Below are positions 9,730 to 20,073 of a DNA stretch of 64,000 nt, piece by piece (within the stretch, counting starts at the first letter, position 1; the number at the start of each line of letters is the position of its first letter). This DNA comes from a bacterium (GTDB taxonomy: Bacteria > Campylobacterota > Campylobacteria > Campylobacterales > Sulfurimonadaceae), in contig JAHJEG010000017.1 of the NCBI GenBank assembly GCA_018825665.1, positions 1 to 64,000 of the forward strand, given 5' to 3'. Both the position numbers and the translations under genes were made by a program. Under the pieces are notes generated by a model. The model searched no databases. It saw only the letters and a list, made by a program, of their open reading frames with translations, and was not told where the DNA came from.

Positions 9730-11553
9730 ATAAATAAATTACTTTTTACTTTTATTTTTTGTATTTGCTTTTTAAACGCCTCCTCCCTTGAGTATAAAGA
9801 GGAAGCAAAAAAGATGAATCTTCACCAAGAGAGATACTGGCAGCTTTTACTTCACATGGTTGATGGGACAAGCGAAATTGACGATAGCAGCTTTTTTTTG
9901 GCCAAAGACGGAAAAACAGATGCAGACAGTGAACTGCAGGCCACTCTGGATTCCTTTTTTCAAGCAGGCACACATGATGACAATTCAACCCTGTGCAGAT
10001 TTCCCGCCAGAAAGGCCTGGCTGCAGGAAAAATTAAATATTATCGATTTTCCACATGCCGGATGTGATGAGTATGACAAGATACTCAAAAGACTCAATCC
10101 AAAATCAGCGACCCTGGTTTTTCCCTCCGCGCATATAAATTCGCCGGCTTCTATGTTTGGACATACCTTTTTAAGAATAAACTCCGCCTATGAATCAAGA
10201 CTGCTCTCCTATGCCATTAACTATGCGGCAGATGCGAATCCCGATGACACAAATGCGGTATTATTTGCAGTCAAAGGACTCTTTGGGGGTTATTTCGGAA
10301 AATATTCCCTGCTTCCGTATTACGACAAACTAAAAGAGTACAGAGATACCGAACAAAGAGACATCTGGGAATATGATCTGGATTTGAGCGAAGAGGAAAC
10401 ACTAAAGATGGTCAGGCATATATGGGAGCTAAACGGTACACACTCCTATTATTACTTTTTTACGGAGAACTGCTCATACAACATGCTATGGCTTATAGAA
10501 CTTGCCAGACCCGATATCCATCTGAGGGAGCATTTTAACTTTGAGGTCATCCCTCTTGAGACAGCGCATATTGTAAAACAAGAGGGGATTATCAGCCAGA
10601 ATAATTACAGACCCTCAAAAAGATCCATTCTCCTTAAGTATGAAGAACTGATTGAGGATGCCTATCTCCACATGCCAAGGTCCCTGATAGAAAACAAGAT
10701 ACCGCTTCAGGATATCACACAAAATATCGATATCCCTCTGCAGCAAAAAAGATATATACTCGAAGCCTCTATAGAATATTTGGAATATTCATTCAGCAAA
10801 AGCCAAATGCAAAAAGAGGAGTATCTAAAGATGTTTCACAATATCTCAAAACAAAGGGCGGCCTTGGGTTTGGGTGAAAAACTGCACATCAGCACTCCCC
10901 AAAATCCTATAAACAGCCATAGAGCGGTACGGGCCACACTCGGAGCCGGCTTCAAAGAGAACAACAAAGCAGCATATCTTGGAATTCGCCCGGCATATCA
11001 CAGTCTCCAAGACAGTTCCTATGGATTTTTAAGAGGTACCCAAATAGAGTTTTTAAATCTCCTGCTGTCTTATTCGGACAAAAAAGTAGAAGTTGAAGAT
11101 GCGACGATCCTCTCTATAGTTTCTCTGGCACAAAGATCGGAGTTTTTTGACAGTTTTTCCTGGCGTACAAAGTTTGGATGGGACCAGAAATACATCGATT
11201 ATGGAACAGATTTTATAGGCAGTGTCGGTTTTGGATACAGCTGGGGAAATAAACTCGGGTATCTTTACTTTATGGCAGATCCGCTTTTTTATATAGCAAA
11301 AAACCCGCGCTTTGGAATCGGTGCAAGTGCAGGCTTGTGCATCGATTCCTATGAGTTTCTGAGTACAAATATAGAAGCAACAAACAGGTTTTATGATAAC
11401 GGCACAAAACAGCTGCTGGTTCAGGCTTCACAAAGTTTCAGACTATCGCAAAACCTTCAGGTAACATTTGAGTACGAATATACGGACAAGCTCCAAGACC
11501 TTAAAAAAGAAAAAGAGACACGGTCCAAGGCTAGCCTCAATTACTATTTTTAG
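9730..11553 (+). CDS. DUF4105 (Lnb-type) outer-membrane/periplasmic protein; probable ATA (or ATT 9727) start
   Basis: The ATG ORF starts at 9814 without a signal peptide; in-frame upstream codons encode NKLLFTFIFCICFLNASS with AGGAA about 10 nt before ATA; stop TAG lies upstream of ATT. Confidence 0.75.
   Translation: MNKLLFTFIFCICFLNASSLEYKEEAKKMNLHQERYWQLLLHMVDGTSEIDDSSFFLAKDGKTDADSELQATLDSFFQAGTHDDNSTLCRFPARKAWLQEKLNIIDFPHAGCDEYDKILKRLNPKSATLVFPSAHINSPASMFGHTFLRINSAYESRLLSYAINYAADANPDDTNAVLFAVKGLFGGYFGKYSLLPYYDKLKEYRDTEQRDIWEYDLDLSEEETLKMVRHIWELNGTHSYYYFFTENCSYNMLWLIELARPDIHLREHFNFEVIPLETAHIVKQEGIISQNNYRPSKRSILLKYEELIEDAYLHMPRSLIENKIPLQDITQNIDIPLQQKRYILEASIEYLEYSFSKSQMQKEEYLKMFHNISKQRAALGLGEKLHISTPQNPINSHRAVRATLGAGFKENNKAAYLGIRPAYHSLQDSSYGFLRGTQIEFLNLLLSYSDKKVEVEDATILSIVSLAQRSEFFDSFSWRTKFGWDQKYIDYGTDFIGSVGFGYSWGNKLGYLYFMADPLFYIAKNPRFGIGASAGLCIDSYEFLSTNIEATNRFYDNGTKQLLVQASQSFRLSQNLQVTFEYEYTDKLQDLKKEKETRSKASLNYYF
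10049..10059 (+). repeat. Exact TTCCACATGCC
   Basis: read directly. Confidence 0.95.
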
Positions 11554-11645
11554 CACTTGCGTACCAGAGCAGGGAGTATCGGAGCAAAGCGTATTATACA
11601 AAGATAGGGTACAATTGTATACAAATTATTTGCTCAGGAAAGACT

Positions 11646-12776
11646 ATGCTTACTTTTAATGACAACTCTAATTGTTCCGCAAATTTTATAGTGATATCTC
11701 TGGTGCCGGTACTGTTTTTTGTATCCATGCTTTTGGGTTATCTAAATATTCTGCCGATCCACGTCCCTGTCCATGCTCTTGTTATCATCGGTTTTATTCT
11801 TTTCATCTTTTTACTGTTTATAAAACATAACGCAAACTACACCATATGCAAGATGAGAGCATCCTATTTTAAAATGGAGCAGGAACTCAGAATAAAACTC
11901 GAAGCCAACTCTCTCAAGATCAATGATGAGTACAGATCCGTGCTTGATATGCAAAAATTTCTCAATGAGTATTATTCCGGCATCAGAAATGACAATTTCG
12001 TTTCCGTGGCCTCCTCTATTTTCCCCATGCTCGGGATATTGGGTACATTCTTGGCCATTGCGGTTTCCATGCCAAACTTTTCCGTCACAGATACGCAAGC
12101 TTTGGATAATGAGATATCTATACTTTTAAGCGGTGTCGGCTCAGCATTTTTTGCTTCTATCTACGGAATTTTGCTCTCTTTGATTTGGACCTATTTTGAG
12201 AAAAGGGGTCTGAGCAAAGTGGATATCTATTTCTCTAGGATTAAAAAGAGTTTTAAGACAAATATCTGGTCACCAGAGGAACTTCTCATCTATAAGTATT
12301 CAAAATACGCCGAAGAAGACAACAAATTCATCAGCGCTCTAAAAGAAACCTTCAATCTGGATTTTATCAAAACAGTCAATAAGGAGCACCTGGAAAATTT
12401 TAGAAAAATCATGCATGAGACAAACTATAATTTTACGCAAATATCCACCCATCTTCAATATGTATCCGATGAGCTCAAGGAGACCTTGGCTTTGGTTGAT
12501 AACAGCAAAAATGCAATTGAGGCAAAAAATCAGATAGAGAGTTCTCTTGTAGAATTTACACATGCCACAAAATCTTTTGAACGGACGTCAAAACTCTTCA
12601 GTGCGCAGCTGGACAGCTCATTGAACAACACATTTAAGAAAATAGATACACAAGTCGGGGATATCGTCATCAAGCTCGCAGACTTTGCCACGCATGTCAG
12701 TCTTGAGAGCAAAGAGGTGCAAAACAGTATAAAAAGCTATCACGACATGATAGCCTCACAGGTAAAAGTCAAATAA
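11646..12776 (+). CDS. MotA/TolQ/ExbB proton-channel family protein
   Basis: FPMLGILGTFLAIAVSMP and ILLSGVGSAFFASIYGILLSLIW motifs. Confidence 0.8.
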   Translation: MLTFNDNSNCSANFIVISLVPVLFFVSMLLGYLNILPIHVPVHALVIIGFILFIFLLFIKHNANYTICKMRASYFKMEQELRIKLEANSLKINDEYRSVLDMQKFLNEYYSGIRNDNFVSVASSIFPMLGILGTFLAIAVSMPNFSVTDTQALDNEISILLSGVGSAFFASIYGILLSLIWTYFEKRGLSKVDIYFSRIKKSFKTNIWSPEELLIYKYSKYAEEDNKFISALKETFNLDFIKTVNKEHLENFRKIMHETNYNFTQISTHLQYVSDELKETLALVDNSKNAIEAKNQIESSLVEFTHATKSFERTSKLFSAQLDSSLNNTFKKIDTQVGDIVIKLADFATHVSLESKEVQNSIKSYHDMIASQVKVK

Positions 12777-13895
12777 ATGTTTTACAAAGACAATAAAGAT
12801 AACGAGAGTAATTTCTGGATATCTTATGCCGATTTGATGGCAGGCTTGCTGTTTGTATTTATCCTGCTTATTGGCGCAATCGTCATAAAATCCATTGTTC
12901 TAAAATCCAATCTTCATTCCAAAGAGGATTCTTTGAACAGCTCCATAAATACGATATTGCTAAGGGATAAAGAAGTACAAAAGCTCAAGCAGCTCTTATC
13001 CAGGAGAAACACTGAGATAGAGGGGATGCAAGAGGAACTCCTTATCACCAAAAATGCTCTGGAATTAAAAACGGATGAGATATTAAACCTCAATAATATC
13101 CTTTTGTCCCAAAATACAAAAGTGGATGATTTCAACAATAAAATAATTATATTGCAAAATCTCCTGGATGAGACAAATGAATCGCTCTCAGGAAGCAATA
13201 CCAAACTGCATGATTACGAAAATAAAGTATTGATACTCTCAAATCAGCTGACAAACAAAGATGACCTGCTTCAATTAAAAGAGAAGAAACTGTTAACTCT
13301 GCTTCAGTCCCTGGAACAAAAAGAGACAGACCATGACAGACTTATCGCAAAGCTCCAGGAGCAAAAAGCAAAAATAAAAAGTCTCACAGGAATTAAAATC
13401 AAAGTTATCTCGGAGCTAAAGAGCAGTTTGGGCAAAAACGTATTTATCGATCCAAAAAGCGGCTCTTTGAGACTCTCCTCCAATATTTTATTTGACAAAG
13501 ACAGCGCCCAGCTCAAAGAATCATCAAAACAGGAGCTTAAAAAAGTTTTTATTAACTATATAGGCTCCTTGATCTCTAAGCCCAGTATTAAAGAGAATAT
13601 TGACAAAATCGTCATAGAGGGGCACACTGACAGCGACGGAGCTTATCTTTATAACCTAAACCTTTCGCAGCAAAGAGCTTATGCCGTTATGAACTATCTT
13701 TTGACCCTGGATTTTACAAAACAAAACAATATCAAGCCGCTCCTCGTTGCAAGCGGACGTTCGGATCTTGATACTATAATCAGAAACGGCAAGGAAGATA
13801 AATACGGTTCTAGAAGAATTGAGATAAAGTTCACGCTTAAAAATGATGATGCAATGAATGAGATTGAAAGGATTCTAGATAATGAAGAACTTTGA
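12777..13895 (+). CDS. MotB-like OmpA-domain protein with long coiled coil
   Basis: WISYADLMAGLLFVFILLIG TM segment with Asp, long coiled coil, OmpA-like IVIEGHTDSDGA. Confidence 0.85.
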   Translation: MFYKDNKDNESNFWISYADLMAGLLFVFILLIGAIVIKSIVLKSNLHSKEDSLNSSINTILLRDKEVQKLKQLLSRRNTEIEGMQEELLITKNALELKTDEILNLNNILLSQNTKVDDFNNKIIILQNLLDETNESLSGSNTKLHDYENKVLILSNQLTNKDDLLQLKEKKLLTLLQSLEQKETDHDRLIAKLQEQKAKIKSLTGIKIKVISELKSSLGKNVFIDPKSGSLRLSSNILFDKDSAQLKESSKQELKKVFINYIGSLISKPSIKENIDKIVIEGHTDSDGAYLYNLNLSQQRAYAVMNYLLTLDFTKQNNIKPLLVASGRSDLDTIIRNGKEDKYGSRRIEIKFTLKNDDAMNEIERILDNEEL

Positions 13896-14037
13896 ACCTG
13901 AAAAAATAAAATCGGCTTCCAAATATTTAACAGATAAGCTCCAGAATCTGAAGAAGCCCCACAACGACTCCTTTGTCATAGAAAAAAAGAAGATTCCAAA
14001 TCTCAGAAGATTTATAAATCTTCTGTTTAAGTCATAA
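13882..14037 (+). CDS. Small basic ORF (51 aa), overlaps the end of the MotB-like gene
   Basis: MKNFEPEKIKSASKYLTDKLQNLKKPHNDSFVIEKKKIPNLRRFINLLFKS; ATG overlaps the upstream stop region. Confidence 0.5.
   Translation: MKNFEPEKIKSASKYLTDKLQNLKKPHNDSFVIEKKKIPNLRRFINLLFKS
14004..14025. terminator. Perfect inverted repeat CAGAAGATTT-AT-AAATCTTCTG between convergent genes
   Basis: 10-bp perfect arms, 2-nt spacer, inside the 3' end of the 51 aa ORF. Confidence 0.5.
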
Positions 14038-14044
14038 ATAGTCT

Positions 14045-14677
14045 CTATTCTAATTCGAAGATATAACCCTCATCCGTCTTGGATGTTTTATATCTGTAAT
14101 GTCCGTCAAGTTCAATTACGACTCTGTAGTACCCCGAATGATTGCCGATTCTTATTGTTTTGAATATGCCGTTTATATTCTTTTTTACAAATGTTTTCAT
14201 ACTTGCATCTCTTTTTAGATCCAGAACAATCCTGTGCGGCTTGGCAAGCAGAAAGTTTCGGATGATAACGTCTTTTGTGATTATTTTCAAACTTCTGTCC
14301 GAAGAGTAAAAATCTATATACTGCGTAGACGCTATTTGCTTGTAGTTTCGTTTCTTAGGCTTTTTTTTTGGTTCATCCAGATTGGAATAGCTTTGCGAAA
14401 TAAATACGGGCAAATGCCAGTCTATAGAATTATCAAGTTCTATACTTTTTGTATCTACGGATCCGTCGAGACTCTTATATTCTATTGTAACTTTTTGTAT
14501 GATTCGTGCTTCATTGGGAAGGCTGATCGTTGCTCTTTTGAGCGGAGGCAGATTTTTGTCCGCATTGGAAGTATAGGGGATATCTCTTTCACCGTCTGAA
14601 GGAAAAAAAGGATTTTCACGGGCATTTGAAATCGTAAGCAAAAAGAATAAGAGAAAAATAATTTTAAACAAAAGCAC
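14045..14677 (-). CDS. AMIN-domain periplasmic protein
   Basis: Signal peptide; RIVLDLKRDASMKTF...FKTIRIGNH AMIN pattern; position next to ftsB-like/eno. Confidence 0.75.
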   Translation of the reverse strand: MLLFKIIFLLFFLLTISNARENPFFPSDGERDIPYTSNADKNLPPLKRATISLPNEARIIQKVTIEYKSLDGSVDTKSIELDNSIDWHLPVFISQSYSNLDEPKKKPKKRNYKQIASTQYIDFYSSDRSLKIITKDVIIRNFLLAKPHRIVLDLKRDASMKTFVKKNINGIFKTIRIGNHSGYYRVVIELDGHYRYKTSKTDEGYIFELE

Positions 14678-14710
14678 TCCTGAGATTTATCTGCGGATAT
14701 TATAACCAAT

Positions 14711-14989
14711 TTACTGTGCGGATATCTCTTTTAACTCAAAGTACTCTCTTTGCAGTTCCGCATTCTCGTTTTTGAGCCTGTGTATCTCATTTTGCAGAAA
14801 GTCTTCGTATTCTTGCAGTCCAAAAAGGATTTCCAAGGAGTTCGTTCCGTATAAAAGTATCCCTAAGTACACACCTAAAGAGAGTACGATAAAAAATAAA
14901 ATCAAGAACTTTCCCAAAGAGAGACCCAAATACTTTTGAGTAAAACTCTGAGTATTGTCTATCTCCTGATAAAGTTCTTCATTATTCAT
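14711..14989 (-). CDS. FtsB/DivIC-like septum formation initiator
   Basis: One TM segment followed by a coiled coil; located between eno and AMIN genes. Confidence 0.7.
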   Translation of the reverse strand: MNNEELYQEIDNTQSFTQKYLGLSLGKFLILFFIVLSLGVYLGILLYGTNSLEILFGLQEYEDFLQNEIHRLKNENAELQREYFELKEISAQ

Positions 14990-14997
14990 TTGATATC

Positions 14998-16263
14998 TTA
15001 GTTAAAAAGTGCAGACCCTAGGTATTCACCGTATACAACTTCATTTTCAATCTCTAATAAACGATTATATTTTGCAGTTCTTTCACCACGGGCAGTTGAA
15101 CCTGTCTTGATCTCACCACAGTTAAGCGCAACGGCAAAGTCTGCTATAAAAGCATCTTCACTCTCACCTGAACGGTGACTCATTACACATTTGTAACCGT
15201 TTCTTTGAGCGAGACGAACAGTCAGCATCGTCTCACTTACAGAACCGATTTGATTTGGTTTGATAAGAATAGAGTTCGCTATCCCTTTTTGAATACCCTC
15301 ATTCAAAATATTTGCATTTGTTACAAACAAATCATCACCGACGAGTTGTACTTTCTCAGCAAGTTTTTCAGTAAGGATTTTCCAGCCGTCCCAGTCATCT
15401 TCGCTTAATCCGTCTTCAATAGAAACAATAGGATATTTAGAACATAAGTCAACATAATAATCAACCAGTTCAGCAGAGCTGACCGTACGGTTTTCAGAAT
15501 CAAGTCTGTATCCGCCCTCTGTTACAAGCTCTGAAGCGGCAACATCAAGTGCGATTGCCATTTGTTCTCCGGCTTTGTAACCAGCTTTCTCAATCGCTTC
15601 CATGATAATCTGTATAGGCTCTTCGTTTGAACTTAAATCCGGTGCAAATCCACCCTCATCACCTAAAGCTGTATTGTGTTTTTTGGCTTTTAAAATTGCT
15701 TTTAGATTGTGATACACTTCGGCACTTGCCTGAAGTGAAGTAGCAAAATCTTCAAAGCCTACAGGCATGATCATGTATTCCTGAAAATCAACAGAGTTAT
15801 CAGCATGAGATCCGCCATTGATAATGTTAAGCATAGGTGTAGGCATAACCATAGCATTTGCTCCGCCTAGGTAACGATAAAGCGGTACGCCTAAACTTTT
15901 TGCAGCAGCACGGGCTACAGCCATAGAAACACCAAGAACCGCATTTGCGCCCAGGTTTCCATAGTTTTCAGTTCCATCAATCTGCTTCATCTCAGCATCT
16001 ATTACAGCCTGGTTAAAAGGGGAAAGCCCTATCAGAGCATCTGCAATCTGGGAGTTTACGTTCTCAACTGCCTGAAGTACGCCTTTGCCCATATAGCGGC
16101 TTCCGCCATCACGAAGCTCTAAAGCTTCACGTTTTCCGGTACTTGCACCTGATGGTACTATAGCACTTGCACTTGTTCCATCACTTAACTCTACTGTTGC
16201 TTTTACCGTTGGATTACCACGAGAATCCATTACCTCTATTGCACTAACATTATCTATAAACAT
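14998..16263 (-). CDS. eno: Enolase
   Basis: [43 protein letters not shown]. Confidence 0.99.
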   Translation of the reverse strand: MFIDNVSAIEVMDSRGNPTVKATVELSDGTSASAIVPSGASTGKREALELRDGGSRYMGKGVLQAVENVNSQIADALIGLSPFNQAVIDAEMKQIDGTENYGNLGANAVLGVSMAVARAAAKSLGVPLYRYLGGANAMVMPTPMLNIINGGSHADNSVDFQEYMIMPVGFEDFATSLQASAEVYHNLKAILKAKKHNTALGDEGGFAPDLSSNEEPIQIIMEAIEKAGYKAGEQMAIALDVAASELVTEGGYRLDSENRTVSSAELVDYYVDLCSKYPIVSIEDGLSEDDWDGWKILTEKLAEKVQLVGDDLFVTNANILNEGIQKGIANSILIKPNQIGSVSETMLTVRLAQRNGYKCVMSHRSGESEDAFIADFAVALNCGEIKTGSTARGERTAKYNRLLEIENEVVYGEYLGSALFN

Positions 16264-17312
16264 TATTCATCCACCTCGTTAATTTCTGATGTATCCATTA
16301 CCATGATGTTATTTATTCCCATGGCAACTTTAATTTTTCCCTCTATCTCACGCGCCAGTTCCGGCTCTTCTTTAAACTTGGCCTTGACATTTTCACGCCC
16401 TTGTCCAAGCTTGGTATCTTCATAAGAAAACCAGGCACCGCTTTTATCGATTATATCCAGTTTAACACCATAATCGACAAGCTCACCCTCTTTTGAGATC
16501 CCTTCACCAAACATTATATCAAATTCAGCTTGACGAAACGGCGGAGCCACCTTATTTTTTATAACTTTTGCTTTTACACGGTTACCGATGTTATTTTCAC
16601 CCTGTTTCAAAGAGGCTATTCTTCTTACGTCGATTCTGACAGAAGCATAAAACTTCAGTGCATTTCCGCCTGTAGTAGTCTCCGGAGAACCGTATCCCAT
16701 CATCCCTATTTTCATACGGATCTGATTGATAAAAATAACCGTACAGTTCATCTTATGTAAAACACCTGTTAGTTTACGAAGTGCTTTTGACATAAGTCTG
16801 GCCTGCACACCGACATTCTGATCAGACATCTCACCTTCAATCTCAGACTTTGGAGTCAAAGCGGCAACGGAATCTATTACTATGAGATCGATTGCGCCGC
16901 TTCGTGCTATAGTCTCAACAATATCAAGTGCCTGCTCGCCATAGTCGGGCTGAGAGACAAGAAGATTATCGATATCTACCCCAAGATTTCTGGCATAAAT
17001 CACATCAAGTGCATGTTCCGCATCAATGAAGGCGCAAACACCGCCGGCTTTTTGACACTCGGCAGTTATTTGAAGTGCCAGTGTTGTCTTACCCGAGCTT
17101 TCAGGTCCGTAAATCTCAATAACCCTTCCCTGAGGAACCCCGCCTATTCCCAGTGCCAGATCCAATCCCAAAGAACCCGTACTTATTGATTCAATTGGAA
17201 CTATCTCTTTATCCCCGAGTCTCATCAAAGCACCTTTTCCAAATGCTTTGTCTATTTGTTTCATTGCTAAGTCTAGTGATTTTTGTTTGTTTGCGTCCAT
17301 CTGATAGCTCAC
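16263..17312 (-). CDS. recA: Recombinase RecA
   Basis: [13 protein letters not shown] Walker [32 protein letters not shown]. Confidence 0.99.
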   Translation of the reverse strand: MSYQMDANKQKSLDLAMKQIDKAFGKGALMRLGDKEIVPIESISTGSLGLDLALGIGGVPQGRVIEIYGPESSGKTTLALQITAECQKAGGVCAFIDAEHALDVIYARNLGVDIDNLLVSQPDYGEQALDIVETIARSGAIDLIVIDSVAALTPKSEIEGEMSDQNVGVQARLMSKALRKLTGVLHKMNCTVIFINQIRMKIGMMGYGSPETTTGGNALKFYASVRIDVRRIASLKQGENNIGNRVKAKVIKNKVAPPFRQAEFDIMFGEGISKEGELVDYGVKLDIIDKSGAWFSYEDTKLGQGRENVKAKFKEEPELAREIEGKIKVAMGINNIMVMDTSEINEVDE

Positions 17313-17474
17313 TTGTTATTAAATTTAGACTTATTTTATGACAGTTTTACATATTCGGTTAAAAATATTTCATTTTGTCATATTTTTTGTGTATTTATTT
17401 TATCTTGAATCTATCCAGATAAAGTAGGGTGAAATTTTATCCTTATTTGGTTAAAATCTAGTTTATAAAATTAT

Positions 17475-18350
17475 TTGGACATTATTTTGAAAAAGACTCT
17501 TATAGCTCACTCGCCCGATGCAGATGATATCTTTATGTACTACGCCATCAAGTTTGGCTGGGTAGATATGAAAGATACCCATTTTGACAATATTGCAAAA
17601 GATATTCAGACCCTCAACGAAGATGCACTCAAGGGCGTTTATGACATAGTCGCTATCAGTTTTGCCCTTTATCCGCATATAAAAGATGAGTACGCTCTGC
17701 TTCGCACTGCGGTAAGCTTTGGCGAAGGATACGGACCAAAAGTCATCAAGAGAAAAGGCACGAGCCTAAAGAAAAACTTCAAAGTCGCCCTTAGCGGAGA
17801 GCATACCACCAATGCGATGCTCTTTCGTATAAAATTTCCACATGCCAGAATCAGCTATATGAATTTTTTGGAGATCGAGCAGGCTGTACTTGATGGAAAA
17901 GTCGATGCAGGTGTTTTAATCCACGAATCTATCTTAACCTACGCAGACGAACTTGAGGTCGAGATAGAGATGTGGGATATTTGGCAGGAACTCGCCGGAG
18001 ATGCTCTTCCCTTGCCGCTTGGAGGCATGGCGATACGCCGCTCTATTCCCCTGAACAAAGCCATAGAGTACGAAAACACTTTGACAAAAGCGGTTCAGGT
18101 GGCACGTGACCACAAAGACAGGCTCTCCAAAATGCTTTTGGAGAGAGATTTGGTCCGAATAGATGCACCGACTCTGGATAAATATCTTGAGCTCTATGCG
18201 AATGATGCATCGATTACATTGAGTGCTGTTCAGTATCAGGCAATCAACAAACTTTTTGAAATAGGGTATAAGAACGGTTTTTACAGTTCCCCCATACAAA
18301 TAGAGGATTATCTTATCCCGACCGAGTATAAAGATTTAAGGAATTCATAA
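17475..18350 (+). CDS. mqnD: 1,4-dihydroxy-6-naphthoate synthase (menaquinone, futalosine pathway)
   Basis: AHSPDADDIFMYYA, ALPLPLGGMAIRR. Confidence 0.88.
   Translation: MDIILKKTLIAHSPDADDIFMYYAIKFGWVDMKDTHFDNIAKDIQTLNEDALKGVYDIVAISFALYPHIKDEYALLRTAVSFGEGYGPKVIKRKGTSLKKNFKVALSGEHTTNAMLFRIKFPHARISYMNFLEIEQAVLDGKVDAGVLIHESILTYADELEVEIEMWDIWQELAGDALPLPLGGMAIRRSIPLNKAIEYENTLTKAVQVARDHKDRLSKMLLERDLVRIDAPTLDKYLELYANDASITLSAVQYQAINKLFEIGYKNGFYSSPIQIEDYLIPTEYKDLRNS
17836..17846 (+). repeat. Exact TTCCACATGCC
   Basis: read directly. Confidence 0.95.
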
Positions 18351-18353
18351 ATC

Positions 18354-18620
18354 ATGGAAGCAAAACTCATAGCATTAGGTATTGAGACTTTTAAAATAGC
18401 TCTTCTTTTGGCACTTCCCGGACTTCTTACGGGTATGTTTCTGGGGCTTGCCGTGAGTATCTTTCAGGCCACAACACAGATAAACGAGATGACCCTGAGT
18501 TTTATTCCAAAAATCGTAGGCGTTATCATCGTTGTCATTCTTACAATGCCCTGGATGCTCAATGCTATGACGGATTTTTCTGTCAATGTTTTCAATCTTA
18601 TTCCGTCATTCATAGAGTAA
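18354..18620 (+). CDS. fliQ: Flagellar export protein FliQ
   Basis: 88 aa, QATTQINEMTLSFIPKIVGV. Confidence 0.95.
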   Translation: MEAKLIALGIETFKIALLLALPGLLTGMFLGLAVSIFQATTQINEMTLSFIPKIVGVIIVVILTMPWMLNAMTDFSVNVFNLIPSFIE

Positions 18621-19459
18621 TGAGCTATAAAAGCGTAAACTTTTCTAAGTTTTCTTCCATAAAGATTGGCGGTACCCTGGATGTAAAACTGCTTGAAAAT
18701 GCTCAGGACTACAGCAGCCGTTATTACATCATCGGCTCCTCCAACAACACCCTCATAGGAACACAGCCTCCCCCTCTGATGATGCTCAGCAAAAAGTATG
18801 ATTACATAAAGATACAAGACAATATGCTTAAGATAGGAGCTGCCACACCCTCAGGAAAGATAGCCTCCTTCTGCAAAAAACACGACATTGCCAATTTTGA
18901 ATTTGTATCGCATCTTCCCGGCACTCTGGGAGGACTGGTCAAGATGAATGCGGGACTCAAGGAGTATGAGATTTTTAATAATCTTATCTCTATTTCCACA
19001 TGCCGGGGTGACTACGAAAAAAAAGAGCTGAACTTCAGATACAGATATACAGATATCAATGCACCGATTTTAGAGGCGAGCTTTATTCTGGCATGTGGAT
19101 TCGACAAACAAAAAGTCGAGCTGTTTAAAAACATGCGTTCGAATCAGCCAAATACGCCGAGTGCGGGAAGCTGCTTTAAAAATCCCGCCGGAGACTATGC
19201 GGGAAGGCTTATAGAAGCTGTGGGCTTAAAGGGCTTTAAAGTCGGAGATATGGAGTTTAGCACCGTCCACGCAAATTTTTTGGTCAACCATGGCGCAGGA
19301 AATTTTAAAGATGCGATATTTTTAATTCAGGAAGCTCAAAAAAGAGTCTATGAGAGATTTGGAATTTGGCTTGAGAATGAAATCATAGTGCTGGACAAAA
19401 GATATATGGGCAAAGACTCGCCTCTATTAAATCCCCGCACAAAAGACAAACAGAGCTAA
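18620..19459 (+). CDS. murB: UDP-N-acetylenolpyruvoylglucosamine reductase
   Basis: LPGTLGGLVKMNAG, PSAGSCFKNP, HANFLVN. Confidence 0.95.
   Translation: MSYKSVNFSKFSSIKIGGTLDVKLLENAQDYSSRYYIIGSSNNTLIGTQPPPLMMLSKKYDYIKIQDNMLKIGAATPSGKIASFCKKHDIANFEFVSHLPGTLGGLVKMNAGLKEYEIFNNLISISTCRGDYEKKELNFRYRYTDINAPILEASFILACGFDKQKVELFKNMRSNQPNTPSAGSCFKNPAGDYAGRLIEAVGLKGFKVGDMEFSTVHANFLVNHGAGNFKDAIFLIQEAQKRVYERFGIWLENEIIVLDKRYMGKDSPLLNPRTKDKQS
18994..19004 (+). repeat. Exact TTCCACATGCC
   Basis: read directly. Confidence 0.95.
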
Positions 19460-19947
19460 GCCTGCTGCTTAAGTTTGATTACGGGTTTTTGCAGCAATAG
19501 ATTATTCGGATAGAGAACTTTATTTCCATCCGCATCTCTTATCTCTATCTGAAATAAGGCTATCTCCAGAATCTCCCCCTCTACACTGCCATCACCGTCA
19601 ACGATCCTTACTCTGTCGCCAACACCGGCAGGAAACGTAAAAAATATAATAATGCTGGCGGTCACATTGCTCAAGATAGACCACTGCGCAAACAAAGCAA
19701 CACCGACTATCGCAAAGACCGAAGAAGCGAATACGGAAATCCCTTCTATATTTATTCCCCATACAAAGGTAAGAACAATAAGTCCGATAATGATAAAAAG
19801 GGTCTCAAACACCTTTTGTACAAAAAATATTCTCTTTGGAAGTATATTTCTCGCATTGGCTATCTTCTTTAAAATACGTCGTGTCGCGACCATTCCAATG
19901 TACGTAAGCAAAATGACTCCGAGGGTAAATAATAAAGAACTGCTCAT
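19456..19947 (-). CDS. MscS-family mechanosensitive channel
   Basis: GVALFAQWSILSNVTASIIIFFTFPAGVGDRV. Confidence 0.85.
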   Translation of the reverse strand: MSSSLLFTLGVILLTYIGMVATRRILKKIANARNILPKRIFFVQKVFETLFIIIGLIVLTFVWGINIEGISVFASSVFAIVGVALFAQWSILSNVTASIIIFFTFPAGVGDRVRIVDGDGSVEGEILEIALFQIEIRDADGNKVLYPNNLLLQKPVIKLKQQA

Positions 19948-20073
19948 GTATAACTCCGATAAAATGATTAAAATGGAATTATACTTTAAAAATCATTTCT
20001 AGAAGCTATACACTTGTTCCCGGGCTATTTTCATTTTATGTTATAGTTTTGTATATTATTTAAAAGGTGCTCT

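Noticed and set aside
11646-13895. Zorya anti-phage system
   Set aside because: Only the motor-like pair is present; no ZorC, ZorD or ZorE candidate lies nearby, and the MotA-like protein lacks a long C-terminal tail.
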